DNA of 64,000 bases from positions 20,733,025-20,797,024 of the forward strand of contig NC_060108.1 in the NCBI RefSeq assembly GCF_021155765.1, read 5' to 3'. The DNA is from Diprion similis (Eukaryota; Arthropoda; Insecta; Hymenoptera; Diprionidae). The number at the start of each line of letters is the position of its first letter. Within the stretch, counting starts at the first letter, position 1. Made by a program: the position numbers and the translations under genes. Below the pieces are notes generated by a model. It was not told where the DNA came from. It saw only the letters and a program-made list of their open reading frames with translations, and made no database searches. Below, one piece after another: positions 24,764-37,219 of this stretch.

Positions 24764-27226
24764 ATGGACGGCGTGTGGCATTTGAATGCTCCGCAGTGGA
24801 CGGACTTTGAATCCAGTCCACAACCACTGGACGATGGCTATTTTGACCTGGAACACGAGGATCTGGAGCCTCAACCAGTGGTACAACAGTTCTCATACAC
24901 AGCTCCTAGTGCTGAACTGGATAAAGAGACAAAAAGAGATACAAAAGCTGTAAAAAGTATGTTGAAGGTTCCCGAATCAAATGATTCTTTGACACAAGAC
25001 ATAGAGATAGCAAAGTTGACTCCTGTTAAGGTTGTACCTAATTTGAGTAAAAAGAATGCAACAGTCAAAGAAACTACATATGATAATGTGTTGACTGAAG
25101 CTATGGCCAGCCTTCAACTTTCCGCCCGCAAGAATTCAAGAAGGTCGCATAGCATTAGAAGTACACCGTCAAAATTGACATCCACACCAGTAACCACAGG
25201 ATTGAAGCCTTTGACGAAGTATCAAGCTGTTCGTTCGACTCCAAGCAATCCTATTCCTGTGTGGATTAGAAGAGCACAACCATCTGAAAAGTTGAGAAAA
25301 TGTGAGAGAAGCGTTGCAATATCAACCATTGAACCATGTTCAACAATCCAGCATGTAAAGACACAGGATAATCTATCCGTACAGGATGTACAACAAATAG
25401 AAAATGCCGAAATTGGTAACAATGTTTCAGTTATGCAGTCTGAAAAAAAGCCAACTGACATAGATGATCTCTTAAATATGAAACATCTTCCTGTGGACGG
25501 CATGGTAAACGCTACTGAAGAGATGCCAAAAACTGCTGAAGATCCAGAAGATGTTGCAGAGTTTCCTATGAATGATGTATTAAAAGTAGACGAAGATCCT
25601 ATTACTGATGACACGAAGAATGCCATTAAATTACTTCCTACTGAACTTGAATCTCAAGCTGCCAACAACTTGCTGGTCAATAATGGTATTGTTGAAAATA
25701 CTCTGCCTGTTCCAGATCATAGAAAACGTGCTTCTAATATCTCGCAGCAATCTCGTTTTTCAAATAAGGGGCATATGCCAAGATTTTCTACATGTCAACT
25801 TCGTAGGCGAAGTTTGATACAATACAGAAGGAGGTCTAACAAATATGTAAGCATGGCTGAGGCAATATCCAAGTTTCAGACTGGGACACCAAAACGGTTC
25901 AGATCAATAAGTTCGAAGAATACAAAACTTGGGCCTGTGCAGAAGGTACGACAGGTTAGTGTGTCTGCAACAGTACCAATTTCACCTGCTTTGCGATGTA
26001 AATTAAGAACAAGACCTACAACCATCTTGAGTCAGGAGGAACGTGAGCAGCAGGAGATACGAGAGCTTCGAAAACATTCTGCTCGCGGAAATATGCCTAG
26101 AGCTAATTCCCTAAAAAGTTTGCCACAAAATTCTGCACCTAAAACTGTTAGGAATAGATCAGTGAGTTCTACTCACCCTCCCGCTCCAACAGCGACAAAA
26201 ATATGTAAACCAAATATGGAGGATAAAGTAAATCGGGAGGCAATGAGAGTAAAAGTCACTGTACCCACAGTTGTTTCGACCAAGGAAGGAGTAGCAGTTC
26301 AAGATGCTGAGATTTCAAACTTTGGGGTGCCAGACATAACAAGTGCTAAATTAACCACAACCAAGGTAATGCCATTCAGTTTTGAAATGCGAAACAGAGA
26401 GCTACAAAAGCGAAAAGAAAAAAAGATGAAAGAACTGATGAATGAGGAACAAAATAAAACAAAAGGAACCTTTCATGCGCGGCCCGTTCCCACTTTCAAG
26501 AAGCCTATGCTCAGTGTTCCTAAAGAAGCGAATACTGCCAAGCATAATACTAAACCTTGTCCCTTCAGTTTTGAACAAAGAGATAAGAACTTGCTGAAGA
26601 AGAAGGAAAACTACATAAAGACTGTTCTGGAAGAAGATAAAAAAGCTAGAATCTTTCAGGCAAAGCCAATTCCAGAATTTAAACCTGTTTTGGTGCGCGG
26701 TATATCGAAAGAGAATATAAATGCAGGGAATAAAACTTCAAACTCTGCTCCTCCTTTATCTCAAAAAACTCGCATTTCCGTACTACCAAGCTCAAAAAGT
26801 GGTTCAAGAAATTGTTTGCTTACTAAGAATAAGTGTTCAAATCAAGAAAATCAAAATCCATCTGTGGTTTCTAGTGCCCAATCTTCACAGAATTGTAAAT
26901 TGAAGGAAGATAAGAGCAAATATGATCCAAACCCTATAAAAGTATTATCTGATCACGAGTTTCAATTAAACACAGATAAAAGGGCAAAAGAGAGGAAGGA
27001 GTTTGATGAAAGAATCAAGCAGAAAGAACAGGAGGTAGAGAAGCTGAAGAAAGAAGCGGAAGCGGAAAAACTGAAACGAACTGAGAGTGAAATAGCAGAA
27101 CTTAGAAAAATGGCTGAGATACAAGCAAGACCAATGCCAATTTACAAACCCCCAGTTGTCATTCGTTCCGAGAAACCACTCACCGAACCTCAAAGCCCTG
27201 GCTGGGCTTCAAAACTAAAGCGTTAA
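24764..27226 (+). CDS. TPX2: Targeting protein for Xklp2 (TPX2) homolog
   Basis: One uninterrupted coding exon of 2,463 nt, 820 residues. The start was chosen at MDGVWHLNAPQWTDF because this matches the conserved N-terminus of TPX2 (a '..APSDFINF' type element that contacts Aurora A). It is the first ATG after the 24,705 acceptor. A long basic Ser/Thr/Pro-rich middle follows. TPX2-family repeats lie at about 537 (PFSFEMRNRELQKR), about 600 (PFSFEQRDKNLLKKK) and about 730 (DHEFQLNTDKRAKER, leading into a charged coiled coil). A KEN box (SKENIN, residues 649-651) suits the APC/C-dependent destruction known for TPX2. The C-terminus (KPLTEPQSP) resembles the kinesin-5-binding tail of TPX2. The protein is expected to activate Aurora A and nucleate spindle microtubules downstream of Ran. 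Confidence 0.92.
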   Translation: MDGVWHLNAPQWTDFESSPQPLDDGYFDLEHEDLEPQPVVQQFSYTAPSAELDKETKRDTKAVKSMLKVPESNDSLTQDIEIAKLTPVKVVPNLSKKNATVKETTYDNVLTEAMASLQLSARKNSRRSHSIRSTPSKLTSTPVTTGLKPLTKYQAVRSTPSNPIPVWIRRAQPSEKLRKCERSVAISTIEPCSTIQHVKTQDNLSVQDVQQIENAEIGNNVSVMQSEKKPTDIDDLLNMKHLPVDGMVNATEEMPKTAEDPEDVAEFPMNDVLKVDEDPITDDTKNAIKLLPTELESQAANNLLVNNGIVENTLPVPDHRKRASNISQQSRFSNKGHMPRFSTCQLRRRSLIQYRRRSNKYVSMAEAISKFQTGTPKRFRSISSKNTKLGPVQKVRQVSVSATVPISPALRCKLRTRPTTILSQEEREQQEIRELRKHSARGNMPRANSLKSLPQNSAPKTVRNRSVSSTHPPAPTATKICKPNMEDKVNREAMRVKVTVPTVVSTKEGVAVQDAEISNFGVPDITSAKLTTTKVMPFSFEMRNRELQKRKEKKMKELMNEEQNKTKGTFHARPVPTFKKPMLSVPKEANTAKHNTKPCPFSFEQRDKNLLKKKENYIKTVLEEDKKARIFQAKPIPEFKPVLVRGISKENINAGNKTSNSAPPLSQKTRISVLPSSKSGSRNCLLTKNKCSNQENQNPSVVSSAQSSQNCKLKEDKSKYDPNPIKVLSDHEFQLNTDKRAKERKEFDERIKQKEQEVEKLKKEAEAEKLKRTESEIAELRKMAEIQARPMPIYKPPVVIRSEKPLTEPQSPGWASKLKR

Positions 27227-27265
27227 CAGAGATGACTACTTTTGATTATTCAGAATGATCGTATG

Positions 27266-27271
27266 AATAAA
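27266..27271 (+). terminator. Polyadenylation signal of TPX2
   Basis: AATAAA 40 nt downstream of the TPX2 stop codon. Confidence 0.5.
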
Positions 27272-29402
27272 CTAGTTCTGAAACGTGACTGCTGTATTAA
27301 ATAATATTAATTTCCAAAATTCTGTATGATTTGACGTTATTGATATGATTGTTAACTTCCAAGATTAGAATAAGCATATTATTGGATGATGCAAACTCAC
27401 AAGTGATATCGTTTCTGAGCATAAATATATATTGAGTGGAATGATAAAAATTTTGTATTAAGAGCCAGATGAATAATTATTTTCTTTTTAAAACTTAACT
27501 TTACTTTTAACAAATTAGTCGCATAGACTTCCAAAATTATGCAAAGAGGATATTAGGCTGTAAGTATGCCTACTTCTACATCATGTGATGTCATACGTCA
27601 CCTGTTTTCTCATCTTTCAAGATATCCTCAAAACTCCACAAAATGTTGTTTTTTTTTCTCATGACGTGAGGATGTTTAAACATAGTGACGAAATTCAGAT
27701 ATACGTGGAAATACATTTGTATGGCGTTGCAAGTTTGTAAAGATGAGTGAAAATCTGTGGAAATATTAATGTTGGATTTATATACATCCAGATAGCAGTT
27801 TTTTAGTTGAGATATAGAATCACATGATATTCTGGAAATAACTTCAATTTATGAATCTATATGAAAAAATACTGCGAAACAAAAATATACTATCAAGCTG
27901 TATTATGGCAATAATTTCGCTTACTTTTTGTTTCAATTCGGACGTTATCATCGTAGCAGTTTTGTAACTTGTGCTTACTAAAACACATCAAGGATTAACT
28001 TTCTTCCGGTACAATGATATTCATTTTTGGTAATAGATGTTAATAATGTAGGTATATGATAACCCTGAAGATTTATGAGTATTTACACAATATACGTCCT
28101 ATCTTTTTGCATTATGTTGTAAAACTATCGCCTAATAAAGTGTTTTAGCAGTTGAAGCATAATTGCAATTTTGTCAAAATAGCCTGATATCGTACAGTTC
28201 ATCCTGTGCTACTTTTGCTTAGTTATGTAGTAATTACTCTGTGTAATGATAAGTTTTAATATAGAATCTCTTGTAGCACGGCGTTACAGTTATTTGAAAT
28301 AAAACTTCATCAGTGAAAGCAATCTGACGTCAACAGATATTTTCTTTGACTGGAATTAATTTTCAACCAGCAATTAGAAACAATAATTATCATAATTATA
28401 AGTTAATGTATAAATGCGAATAGTCTTGTTACCAATTCATAGTTTAATGATTTCGGCAAGAAAAACTTCGATTCCTATTTTTAACAACTTTCATATTCTA
28501 TTTTATTACGCAGACTCTTGCACAAAACCTTAATATGTGGGGATTGTATATTTTGGAGGTATATTTTTTTGTCAGATTTGCAAAATTTTATGCAGTTAAT
28601 TCTAAGAGTAGATACTCAATTGATGGAAAAAAATGATGGGTGAAGCTGGCATTACATGTGACAAACAATTGTATTTTTCCATTATATAAGTTAATCACTG
28701 TTGAACAAATAGTTTGATACTTCATTTTCAATTTGGCCCATATTTAATACATAAAGCCATATACATTTGTTCTTTAATGTAATACCACCTTGAGAAAGAG
28801 GTAGTTAAAAAAAACAAAACCATTAATAATCGTTAAAATACGATGTCTTATATAAGTTAATAATTACAAAATATTAAATTAAACAATTCTTGTGTTTGTA
28901 TTAGCAGGAGCGTAGTATGGCATTCGCAAGGTTGGTGCAGATAACAAGTACGAAACTGCCAACCTTTGTTAGGGGAAAATAAAGCGTGATACTTTCATGA
29001 ACCAGACCTGAATATTAATCAAATATGGCCATTGATTAAGATAAATTAGAGACAGATTCCAATGACTAATAGCCTTGGTAGTATTCCTTCTAAGTAGAGT
29101 CGTCTTGTAATCATATTGCTTTGGAGCATTCAAAAATTGATTCTTTTCTCCCTTTTTCTGATCCAAGTCGAATCGTCTTGTAATCATATTGCTTTCGAGC
29201 AGTTAAAAATTGATTCTTTTTTCCCTTTCTCCGATCAATCTGTTAAATATTTAGGCAATGTTAATTTTTATCATGACTCAGAAGACATCTTTTTCCATGT
29301 CTGAGAATTCAAGGGCATATGTTCTATGGAGAATAGATATATATGATAATTGGACCCAAACTAACGGTAACATTAATAAGCGGGTCCAAGCACGTTTTCT
29401 TA
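27272..29402. other. Convergent intergenic region
   Basis: About 2.1 kb of AT-rich DNA between the 3' ends of TPX2 (+) and the LRRFIP gene (-). I see no coding exon. A 73-bp tandem duplication lies at 29,101-29,240. Confidence 0.6.
29101..29240. repeat. 73-bp direct tandem duplication
   Basis: Two adjacent copies begin 'cgtcttgtaatcatattgct' at 29,101 and 29,174. They continue through 'aaaaattgattctttt' and 'tctgatc' or 'tccgatc', with a few substitutions and small indels. Confidence 0.85.
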
Positions 29403-32400
29403 TCAAAGTTCTTTCAGAAGTGCAGACTTGGCGTTCTTAAGTTTATCTAGCCTTCGTTGTAAATGAGAATTTGCGGTTTCAAGCTCCTCTACTCGGCCCT
29501 GTGATTCTCGTACCTAGAACAAATATTGTTTAAACATTATTCAGTCTTCGTCATTAATTTCCCAGTCCATTAATATAATTGGCCCAATATAATTCATTAT
29601 ATTTCAACGTGAAGGGGCAAAGGTGTTGGAATTTGAGGTAAAATTATATTAATTAGGTGCTATTATTCGCTACAAAATTAGTGGTTGGAAATTATATTTG
29701 GAATTCGGCTTTCAAGTAAAAATAAATGTGGGAATAAAGATTTAAAGTAGCAGGTTATCGGGAATGGTGACGAAATAAAAGGGAACAGCTGGGACACGCT
29801 CACCCATTTCTTTACTGGCAGTGACATTCGTCAAAATAATCAGATATCATCTGTAAAATGAAATTGCGTGTTTCAAAGCATTGCTGGAAGAAGTTGAAGC
29901 ATTCTACTGACGGCTAGATATTTCAGTAACGTTGTATCACTTGATTACCTCTCGTTGTAGCTTTCGCTTTTCAACCTTTAATTCGTCTTCTGCCTTTTCG
30001 GAAGCTTCTGCTGCAGATTTATATCGAATAACTTGACTCTCTAGCCTGGCGACTGTCGCTTGCAGTGTGGACATGTCTTGTTCTGCTTTTTGCAGTTTGA
30101 ATTTGTAATCTGATAAGTGCTTGTTTGCCTCTCGTTGAATGTCTTCAGAGTCTGATAAGCTTCCTAATTAACCAAATGAGCACAAAATTAATTCATTGAA
30201 TATTTCTCGAAATATCTTTTATCTCGTGTACCACTACATAATGCAATCTGTTTCAAGATTAATAATTTATGGAATCTTACCCAACATCGAACCTGGTAAC
30301 CTCTCTGATCGAACACGATTCTTTGCATCTTCCAATTCCAGCCTTAAATGTCGAATTTCATCTTGCAACTCCTTCTTCTCAGATGCAAATCTTCTCAGTC
30401 GGACATCTGGTGAATGGAGAGAACAATTGCAAATTGAATTTTAGCGAGTCTAACATGATAGACATGTACTTCACCAACAGAAACAAAAAAAATTGTACGT
30501 TATCAGTATTTCATACCCAATGATCCTTCTCCAGCATTTTGCAACAAGTCTGCACTCTCTGTACTGACTAGTACTCTTTTTCTTGGACGTGGACCATTTT
30601 CCGGTATGTCAGCATCACTCTCATCACCCTCGTCTTCTACTATAACAAGACCATTTTCCTAGAACATGAAACATCCTGTAAATTTGCTAAATTTTGTTTT
30701 GTTCTTAAATATTTAATCCGTCAAAATTTTGTTGAGATTATGAGATTGTGAAAATAATAGGATCCAAACCTGTATAAGTGTGTCTCGTTCCAATAGTTGC
30801 ACCCTGCAGACATCCAAATCTTCTTTCAGGCGTTGACTTATACGCTTCGATTGTTCAGCTTCTCGATTTTTCTCTCTTAGCTCTCGGCGCAATTGAGCAG
30901 TAGTCTCCTCTAACTCTTCAAGTTTGTCTTTCAATAAATCTACTTGATATGAATAAGTTGACTTCTCATTATCCAATTGTGCATTAGTTATCATAGCTTT
31001 GCGGAATTTTTCCTCAAATTCCTTAAGTTCTAACTGAAATAAGTTTAAAAATTTAAGTACTCTGCAAATCTCAGCAGTTTTATGTTTCAAAGAATATCTT
31101 GGCCATGGAAAGCATTTAAGAAATTTAGTAACGATCGAAAACCGTCTAAAGTTTTAATGATACGACCTGTTTTTTGAGAGGCTCACAACATATAAATGGC
31201 AGAAAAATTTATAAAACTATTCCAACTGTCGAGTAAAGAAGATTACGGGTAAATGAGAATTATTCGTAATTATCAAAGCTACATAATAATAAGTTACCTT
31301 CCCTATCATTAAAAAAAATTTCTATTGAACGCTCATAGGTGAAGCAATCAATACCCTTCTATTTGGATTTTTGAACGAAAATTCGTAAAATTATTTGAAA
31401 TGTGTAAAAATTGTATAATTACCCTAAGATCTCTACTAAGGCCGGCATCTTCCAAGGAATCCTCGGATGACCTTCGACTTGACTGAAAGTTGTTGGAGTT
31501 TGTGAGAAGGCGAGATGTTCTCACAGGATCTGGTGTCACCCTCATCGTTCGATTAGCATCAGCTGAAATTAGGTCTTTAAAAACTACTTGTACTTTTTTC
31601 TTTCGAAAAATTAAGTTTATGTATTAAAAATCTGTACAATTATTATTATTCACGAGTTAGCATTATTTTTTTATAGTTAGGAATGTAAAATATGGCACTT
31701 GCTTACCAGTACACATATCGTAGACTCTATCTGCGTTTTCCTCAGCTTCTTTTTGCTGTCTCTCTAATTCTCGCATTCGGATCTCTCTAGCCTCTGCTCT
31801 AGCTTGTCTCCGAGCTGCTAATCGAGCTTCTGCCTAAAAGATTGTGTGAAATAAATTAATGATATTGAAATATTTATCCGGGTACAACCGTTTTATTATC
31901 CAGATTTATCCAGTTTCGGTGAAAAAGTTATAATGTAAATTAAATGTGCAGTGGTTGGATGGCATTTGAAATAATTTTACTAATGATTTCCCTTGCATAA
32001 ATCAACATACTTCATCAGCATCCTTAATAAGGTCTTCGATATCAGACATATCGTCAGAATCCTCAATCTCTTGTTGATGTTTAAAGAAAATGTTGACATC
32101 ATTTTCAGTTCTTTTATCAAGTTCAGCAGGATCCATTTTTATTATGATACTACTTAGCACACTTGAGATAATTAGCGTGAAATCTATGAGATAACAATTC
32201 TCCGTAGGATTATCTGTCATGCATTCCTCACAAATGTACTGCTGAAGCTTCCCAAATGTTTAGTTGGAGCAGTAAAATGCTGCTTCTAGTTATTCAAATA
32301 CCAAACAGCTCTCTCTACTGTACTGTACTGTGCACACGGTTTATTCTGTTCATAATTATATGTAATTTTATAGAACCGTATCTTCAGCCTTCAACGTTCA

Positions 32401-33793
32401 AGGTTAAATAGATTATTGAATTTTATAATTTTAGGTAAGTACTCATTACACTTCAAAACACAAATGTGGCACTAATATTTGATTACACCTTATTAAATAT
32501 TTGAATTTTGTTTTTCTGCAGTTGAGTCACCGTCTAATTTCACATGTCGTATGTTCAATCCTATAGTGCCAGAACCTAACTCAGTTGAGAACCAATTGTT
32601 TTCTTTAACTACTGGACAGTTTTCTGATTTTGTATTTTCGAAAAATTTTTGTTACGTAAAGTTCAGTGTTTTAACTATCGAAGTTAAATGACTGAATTTT
32701 TTTGATGAATTTGTAATCTTAAACTATTATTCAGGATGCCCGAAAGCTTGTGAAAATTTCTGGAATTTTTTAATTAAAATTGACCAACATATTAAAAAAA
32801 ATCTATCACATTAATCTTTGTTCATAGAATTACATAACTTTACAGAAAAACGAAATATGTAACTATTTTATTATTAAACTTGGTATGTAAAGAAAAATGG
32901 TAAATGATTGTGTTTTATACAAAGCACACCACTAACTGGACATTCTAGCCGAGCACTCAAGTTTCTCTCCACCAATACCACATTACATAGTGAGTATCAC
33001 TCTTATCTGAGTTACACACAACGGTCTTTCCCCTTCCGTAAACTTAAATTTGCACAACCACCTTGTATGATTCATTTTGTCAAGATAAAATTTTTCCTTT
33101 ATGTAAACGAACAGTATTATTACTACCTACTACTCAGTACACAAATATATTTATTTGTACAACAAGCAGCTTCTAATTCATTAATCGCTAATATGGGATG
33201 TTGAAAATTTAGTTATTAAACAAGTAATTTAATTTCGAATTTTCAAACCTACGACATAAAATAATTAACAAATAGTGATGTGAGATAAAATTTTCCAAAT
33301 ACTTCATTTTTGGATATGAAATAAATTTCTAGGTTTTTTGAGAAATAGGAGAGGTGAATCTATCGTCAATAATTCATGTAAGAATTTTTCTAACTTTTTT
33401 TAATGGTGTTCACGTAGTTGTTCATTCTTCACAGTGAATAATCTGAGAATACTGATACGCGTATGGTTTTGGAATTAGCTTATCCAGACGCAGATCTTGT
33501 TCCACTTGAAATTCAATCCGGATTTGAATTTATTGCGAACCAACGATGAATACCAAACAATTGAAAATTTATCAAGGTGCCGTAGTTTTGTATTTAAAAA
33601 AGAAATTCTTTGTAAAAGAAGGGCGAAATAATTCTTGCCCTGGAAAACAAAACACCAAAAAACTGATACACAAACTTAGTGTAAATGAGCATGAAAAATG
33701 ATACCGTACCTCTTTTGCAATTTGATCAAGAGCTTGATCCTCGGCCGAATGCCTTGTGGTAGTTCGTCTCCGTCCCGCCACCAGTGACTCCAT
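29403..33793 (-). CDS. LRRFIP2: Leucine-rich repeat flightless-interacting protein (LRRFIP1/2-like)
   Basis: Eight minus-strand exons: 33710-33793, 31707-31833, 31423-31562, 30770-31033, 30517-30658, 30281-30406, 29949-30163 and 29403-29513. They total 1,209 nt, 402 residues. It starts [21 protein letters not shown] basic helix ([20 protein letters not shown]) follows, then a Ser-rich linker with [12 protein letters not shown]. Long coiled coils follow ([13 protein letters not shown]..., [20 protein letters not shown]), with an acidic insert ([11 protein letters not shown]) next to a basic RPRKRV. A second coiled coil ends in [15 protein letters not shown]. This order and the conserved coils are those of LRRFIP2/LRRFIP1, which bind Flightless-I and Dishevelled and modulate Wnt and Toll-type signalling. 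Whether it is orthologous to LRRFIP1 or LRRFIP2 cannot be decided here; insects usually have one gene. Confidence 0.9.
32011..32136 (-). CDS. LRRFIP2: Alternative first coding exon of the LRRFIP gene
   Basis: An exon of 126 nt (42 codons) lies in the first intron of the upstream isoform. It starts [18 protein letters not shown], is strongly acidic ([17 protein letters not shown]) and ends in phase 0 at a GTATGT donor. It can splice to the exon at 31,833 in place of exon 33710-33793, giving a 416-residue isoform with an acidic rather than basic N-terminus. Both first exons end in phase 0, so use of either keeps the frame. A separate promoter just upstream (about 32,140-32,400) is inferred. Confidence 0.7.
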
Positions 33794-35474
33794 TCTTTAG
33801 TATCAATGTAGTTTATTTTGGTTTTAGTTTACAGCCGATGATAAACGTATACACTTTTCTTCTATACAGGTAGACACGTCCGTCACCTCACAGGGGCACA
33901 CCACTACGCTACGAACATACACGAAACACAATCTAAGCCTGACAAAATTTATCCAGCATCAGCAAAACATAAATTATTACACGTATAATAATAATTATAT
34001 TTTTTGTATTTTTCAGGTTCAACTCCATTGAAGTGCATGATGAAAACTAAAAGCGAAAACAAGAATTACGTCTGAGTGATCCTGTCCAACAATCGTTTGT
34101 GAAATCACGTCAATAACAACAGGAATGGATAAAAGAAACTAGCAAAAAAAAAATTTAAAGAACTGTTACAAGCAATTCTCGCGACTCGGTAAACTGAGTA
34201 CGTATGTACGTATTTGCAAATTCATGACGTAGAAATTGAGGATTGGTGGGTGTAAGGAGGAAATATTTAGAAGCTGAACTTGAGAGATGATGGTAGAAAA
34301 GATGGGGCTTGTAATGACGTGGATCATTTGACAGTAATATAGAATTGTCGTTTAAATTTATAAAAGAAAAATATAAGCAGGAATGAGGTCTAAAACGGCT
34401 AATAGGTTGCATTCCTTAGAGTCTCCCCTCCCACACAGCACGGACAGGTATGCGTAACACGTCCACAGTACTGTACGTATAAGACAGTTTCAACGGATAT
34501 AAATGGATTTCTATATAGTCCAATCAACTTACGAATGAGATATTATCCGTTCATCCGGCAGGCGGATGCATCGTTTTTTTTTTGCACCAAAAACTTGACG
34601 TAAAAATAAATCGGGAAACTATAAATACAATCAATGGAAGTTGGATGACTTCTTCTCGGTGACCATCTGTAGCTTCCGAACGATATTCCAATCTCGTTTA
34701 ACGATACTAAGCCTATTTTCAAACACCGGGGTACAACAAGGTACCGCAATATTCACTACCTATCATCTAGGCCCCTTGGTTGATGATATAACGATGCGTT
34801 AATCGGGGAAAAAATTTCAGATCAAAATACATTTTCCGAGCAAGTACATTGCTGAGTACCCGCACACAGTACCGAAAAACACTCCTCGACCTACGCGACC
34901 GCCTCTCCCTCGGCCGTCCTGCTGCTGACATCTGGACGATCCATCGCGCAACACAATTCGCCGATCCATTTGGATCCATTCCTCGACTGAAATCGCGACG
35001 GATGTAAGATTTAAAAATTGGTCGTACTTATGCTTACTGTTGCCCTTTATTTTTTCCCCAATACGTCTTGAACGTGAAATTAAATTTCAACGAATAGAAT
35101 ATTTTTCAAACATAATTTATACGGCATTGAACGAACCAAGTGATCGTTTTACACATAGGTTCAAAATTTTCCAAATTTTGTTGTTCTCTTTTTAACTCTG
35201 TATAGGTACACTTGACATTATTACTAATGGCAAAACTGTCGCAAATGTGAAGCTATTTCTTCTTACAGCTAAATTTAACATTTAATTAATTACAGGATAT
35301 ATTCTAATACAATTTTTCAGGCTACAGTAACAAACTCAGAATTTACTGAGATATTTTACAGATAAAAATTCACATGTGTGGCACAATGCAGTCGGGATTT
35401 TTTAGATGGTGCTTGAAATAAATACAATTTAAAAAATGCAGTTTATAAAGAGTTCGTGCTAATCGAAGCTACTA
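33794..35474. other. Intergenic region, LRRFIP promoter side
   Basis: Region between the LRRFIP first exon and the stop codon of DDOST, both on the minus strand. It should contain the LRRFIP upstream promoter and the DDOST 3' UTR. No coding exon is convincing; the small frames at 34,155-34,979 lack domains. Confidence 0.5.
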
Positions 35475-37219
35475 CTACTCTGCTTTCGATTTGACATCTT
35501 CCTTGTAATGCAGGAAAACAAAGGAGAATAGAAACACGCCTCCCATCATAGAGAATGCGCTTACGTAATAGGGGAACGCACTAGGTATGAATCGCTCATA
35601 CTGCGTATGTTGTAGGGGGCGGACAGAGACCTGTGTTGTACTGTACAGGTGAGTAATTCCAATGCGGTTATAATCGACTTTGAACTGATAGACTCCATAC
35701 ACGTCTGGAATCTTGAATCTCGCTTCGTAACGGCCATTATCCAGTTTCTGCAATTTCGTACGAACGAACGGATCTATTCTGACAAATTCCAACTGCAAAT
35801 CATTTGCTTCGTACGGAATCCATTTGTCCCCAGCTAGTTGTTCAATTGTAATCGTATACACAACGTCGTCCATCACAGTGTAAGCTGCAGGTGGTTCTTT
35901 CTCACCCGACTTCTTATGACTTACAGAAGAGGCACGAATCACACCGCTCTCTTTGAATACCCATTTAGACATGGCTTTAGCAACTACCTCATTTCCAGAT
36001 TTATCGTATTTCTGACCTCCTGAAAAGAATAATGAAGTTGTGGAATCGTACTTAAAGACATTAATAGTATTATTTAGTAGTACTAAATGTAGCAACTGTT
36101 TGGAATTGTTCGATATTCGTTTATTGTATAATAATATTAAATACTCTCGAGTCTCTCACCAGATAAAACAAATGCATGAGTTGTACATAAAAACTGAGCT
36201 ATGAAATGGTAAAATTCAAAAGTGCGCATATTTCTATTGTAAATTTAAATATACAAATATAAGAGAATATATGATAGAACCTACCTTGAGCTTTCTGAAC
36301 AGAGCTGGTGAAAGCTTCGTCGCTAAAGAAGAAAAGCGACCCGGAGAATAATACTCTAGCATTATTTCGTGCTTGGAGAGCAGCAATTAAGAGAGTGTTT
36401 TTTCCAACAGCATGAGGATATTCTTTGACCGGTTGATCTGGGTTGTACGAATAAGCGGAGCTAGACGCAGTCAGCAATTGGAGGACTAATGGGTTTTCAA
36501 TATCAGCAACAAGTCCAGTTCCCTGGTAAAGTAGTGGAGGAATGTTTTTGTCTCCGATGATCACTGGAGCATCAATTAGGTTCTCTGTTTCTGCTACAAT
36601 AGTTGTGTGCTGACCCAAATCAGATACATCATAGTTCATGTGGTCTATGACAGCAGCCCCCTCTTCATCTACTTCAAATCCACATTCTGAGGCTAACTCG
36701 CGCAGCACGTCTCCTGACTGAGAAGAACCAGCGACTAGAACGTTCCCTCCTCCATCAATGAACTCAGTGACAGCGTCGACACTCAGAGCTCCACCGAATT
36801 CTTCGACTGACGGTGCAAATATTATCAAATGTGAATATAAATATTCACCATATTTTGATAAAACAAGATTCGCATCATCGGCTAACTTGAATGTCAGTGT
36901 ATAACCTCGTTCTGCAAAATATAAATTTAGTTAGTTCTGTTTACCATGAGCCAGCATAGTTCTTGAAAAATATATTGATTGATTAAAGTTGGGGTGTTAA
37001 TTTTAAACAGTTTATTGATTGGGGAAAATGAACTGTATGGTGATTAGAGTGAGTGCAAGTAAAGGTTTATTACGAACCTTGAAGAGATTTAAAGAACATT
37101 GAATGTGTCTCTCGGATGGCTAGGTTATCCAGCAGAACTAATGTTTCGCCACCGGCATTCGCCGATGCCAAAAAGCAGAGAAAACCCAAAAACACACTGG
37201 TCAAATACATTTTCAACAT
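35475..37219 (-). CDS. DDOST: Oligosaccharyltransferase 48 kDa subunit (DDOST/OST48)
   Basis: Three exons: 37078-37219, 36285-36911 and 35475-36019. They total 1,314 nt, 437 residues, near the usual length of animal OST48. A signal peptide ([20 protein letters not shown]) is followed by [20 protein letters not shown] and [20 protein letters not shown], typical OST48 sequence. [20 protein letters not shown] and a lumenal beta-rich half follow. A single C-terminal membrane segment (about 405-427) and a short lysine-rich cytosolic tail (KEDVKSKAE) complete the protein. It is a non-catalytic structural subunit of the ER oligosaccharyltransferase that transfers the dolichol-linked glycan to Asn-X-Ser/Thr. 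The start is the first ATG (MLKM); a second ATG lies two codons on. Confidence 0.95.
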
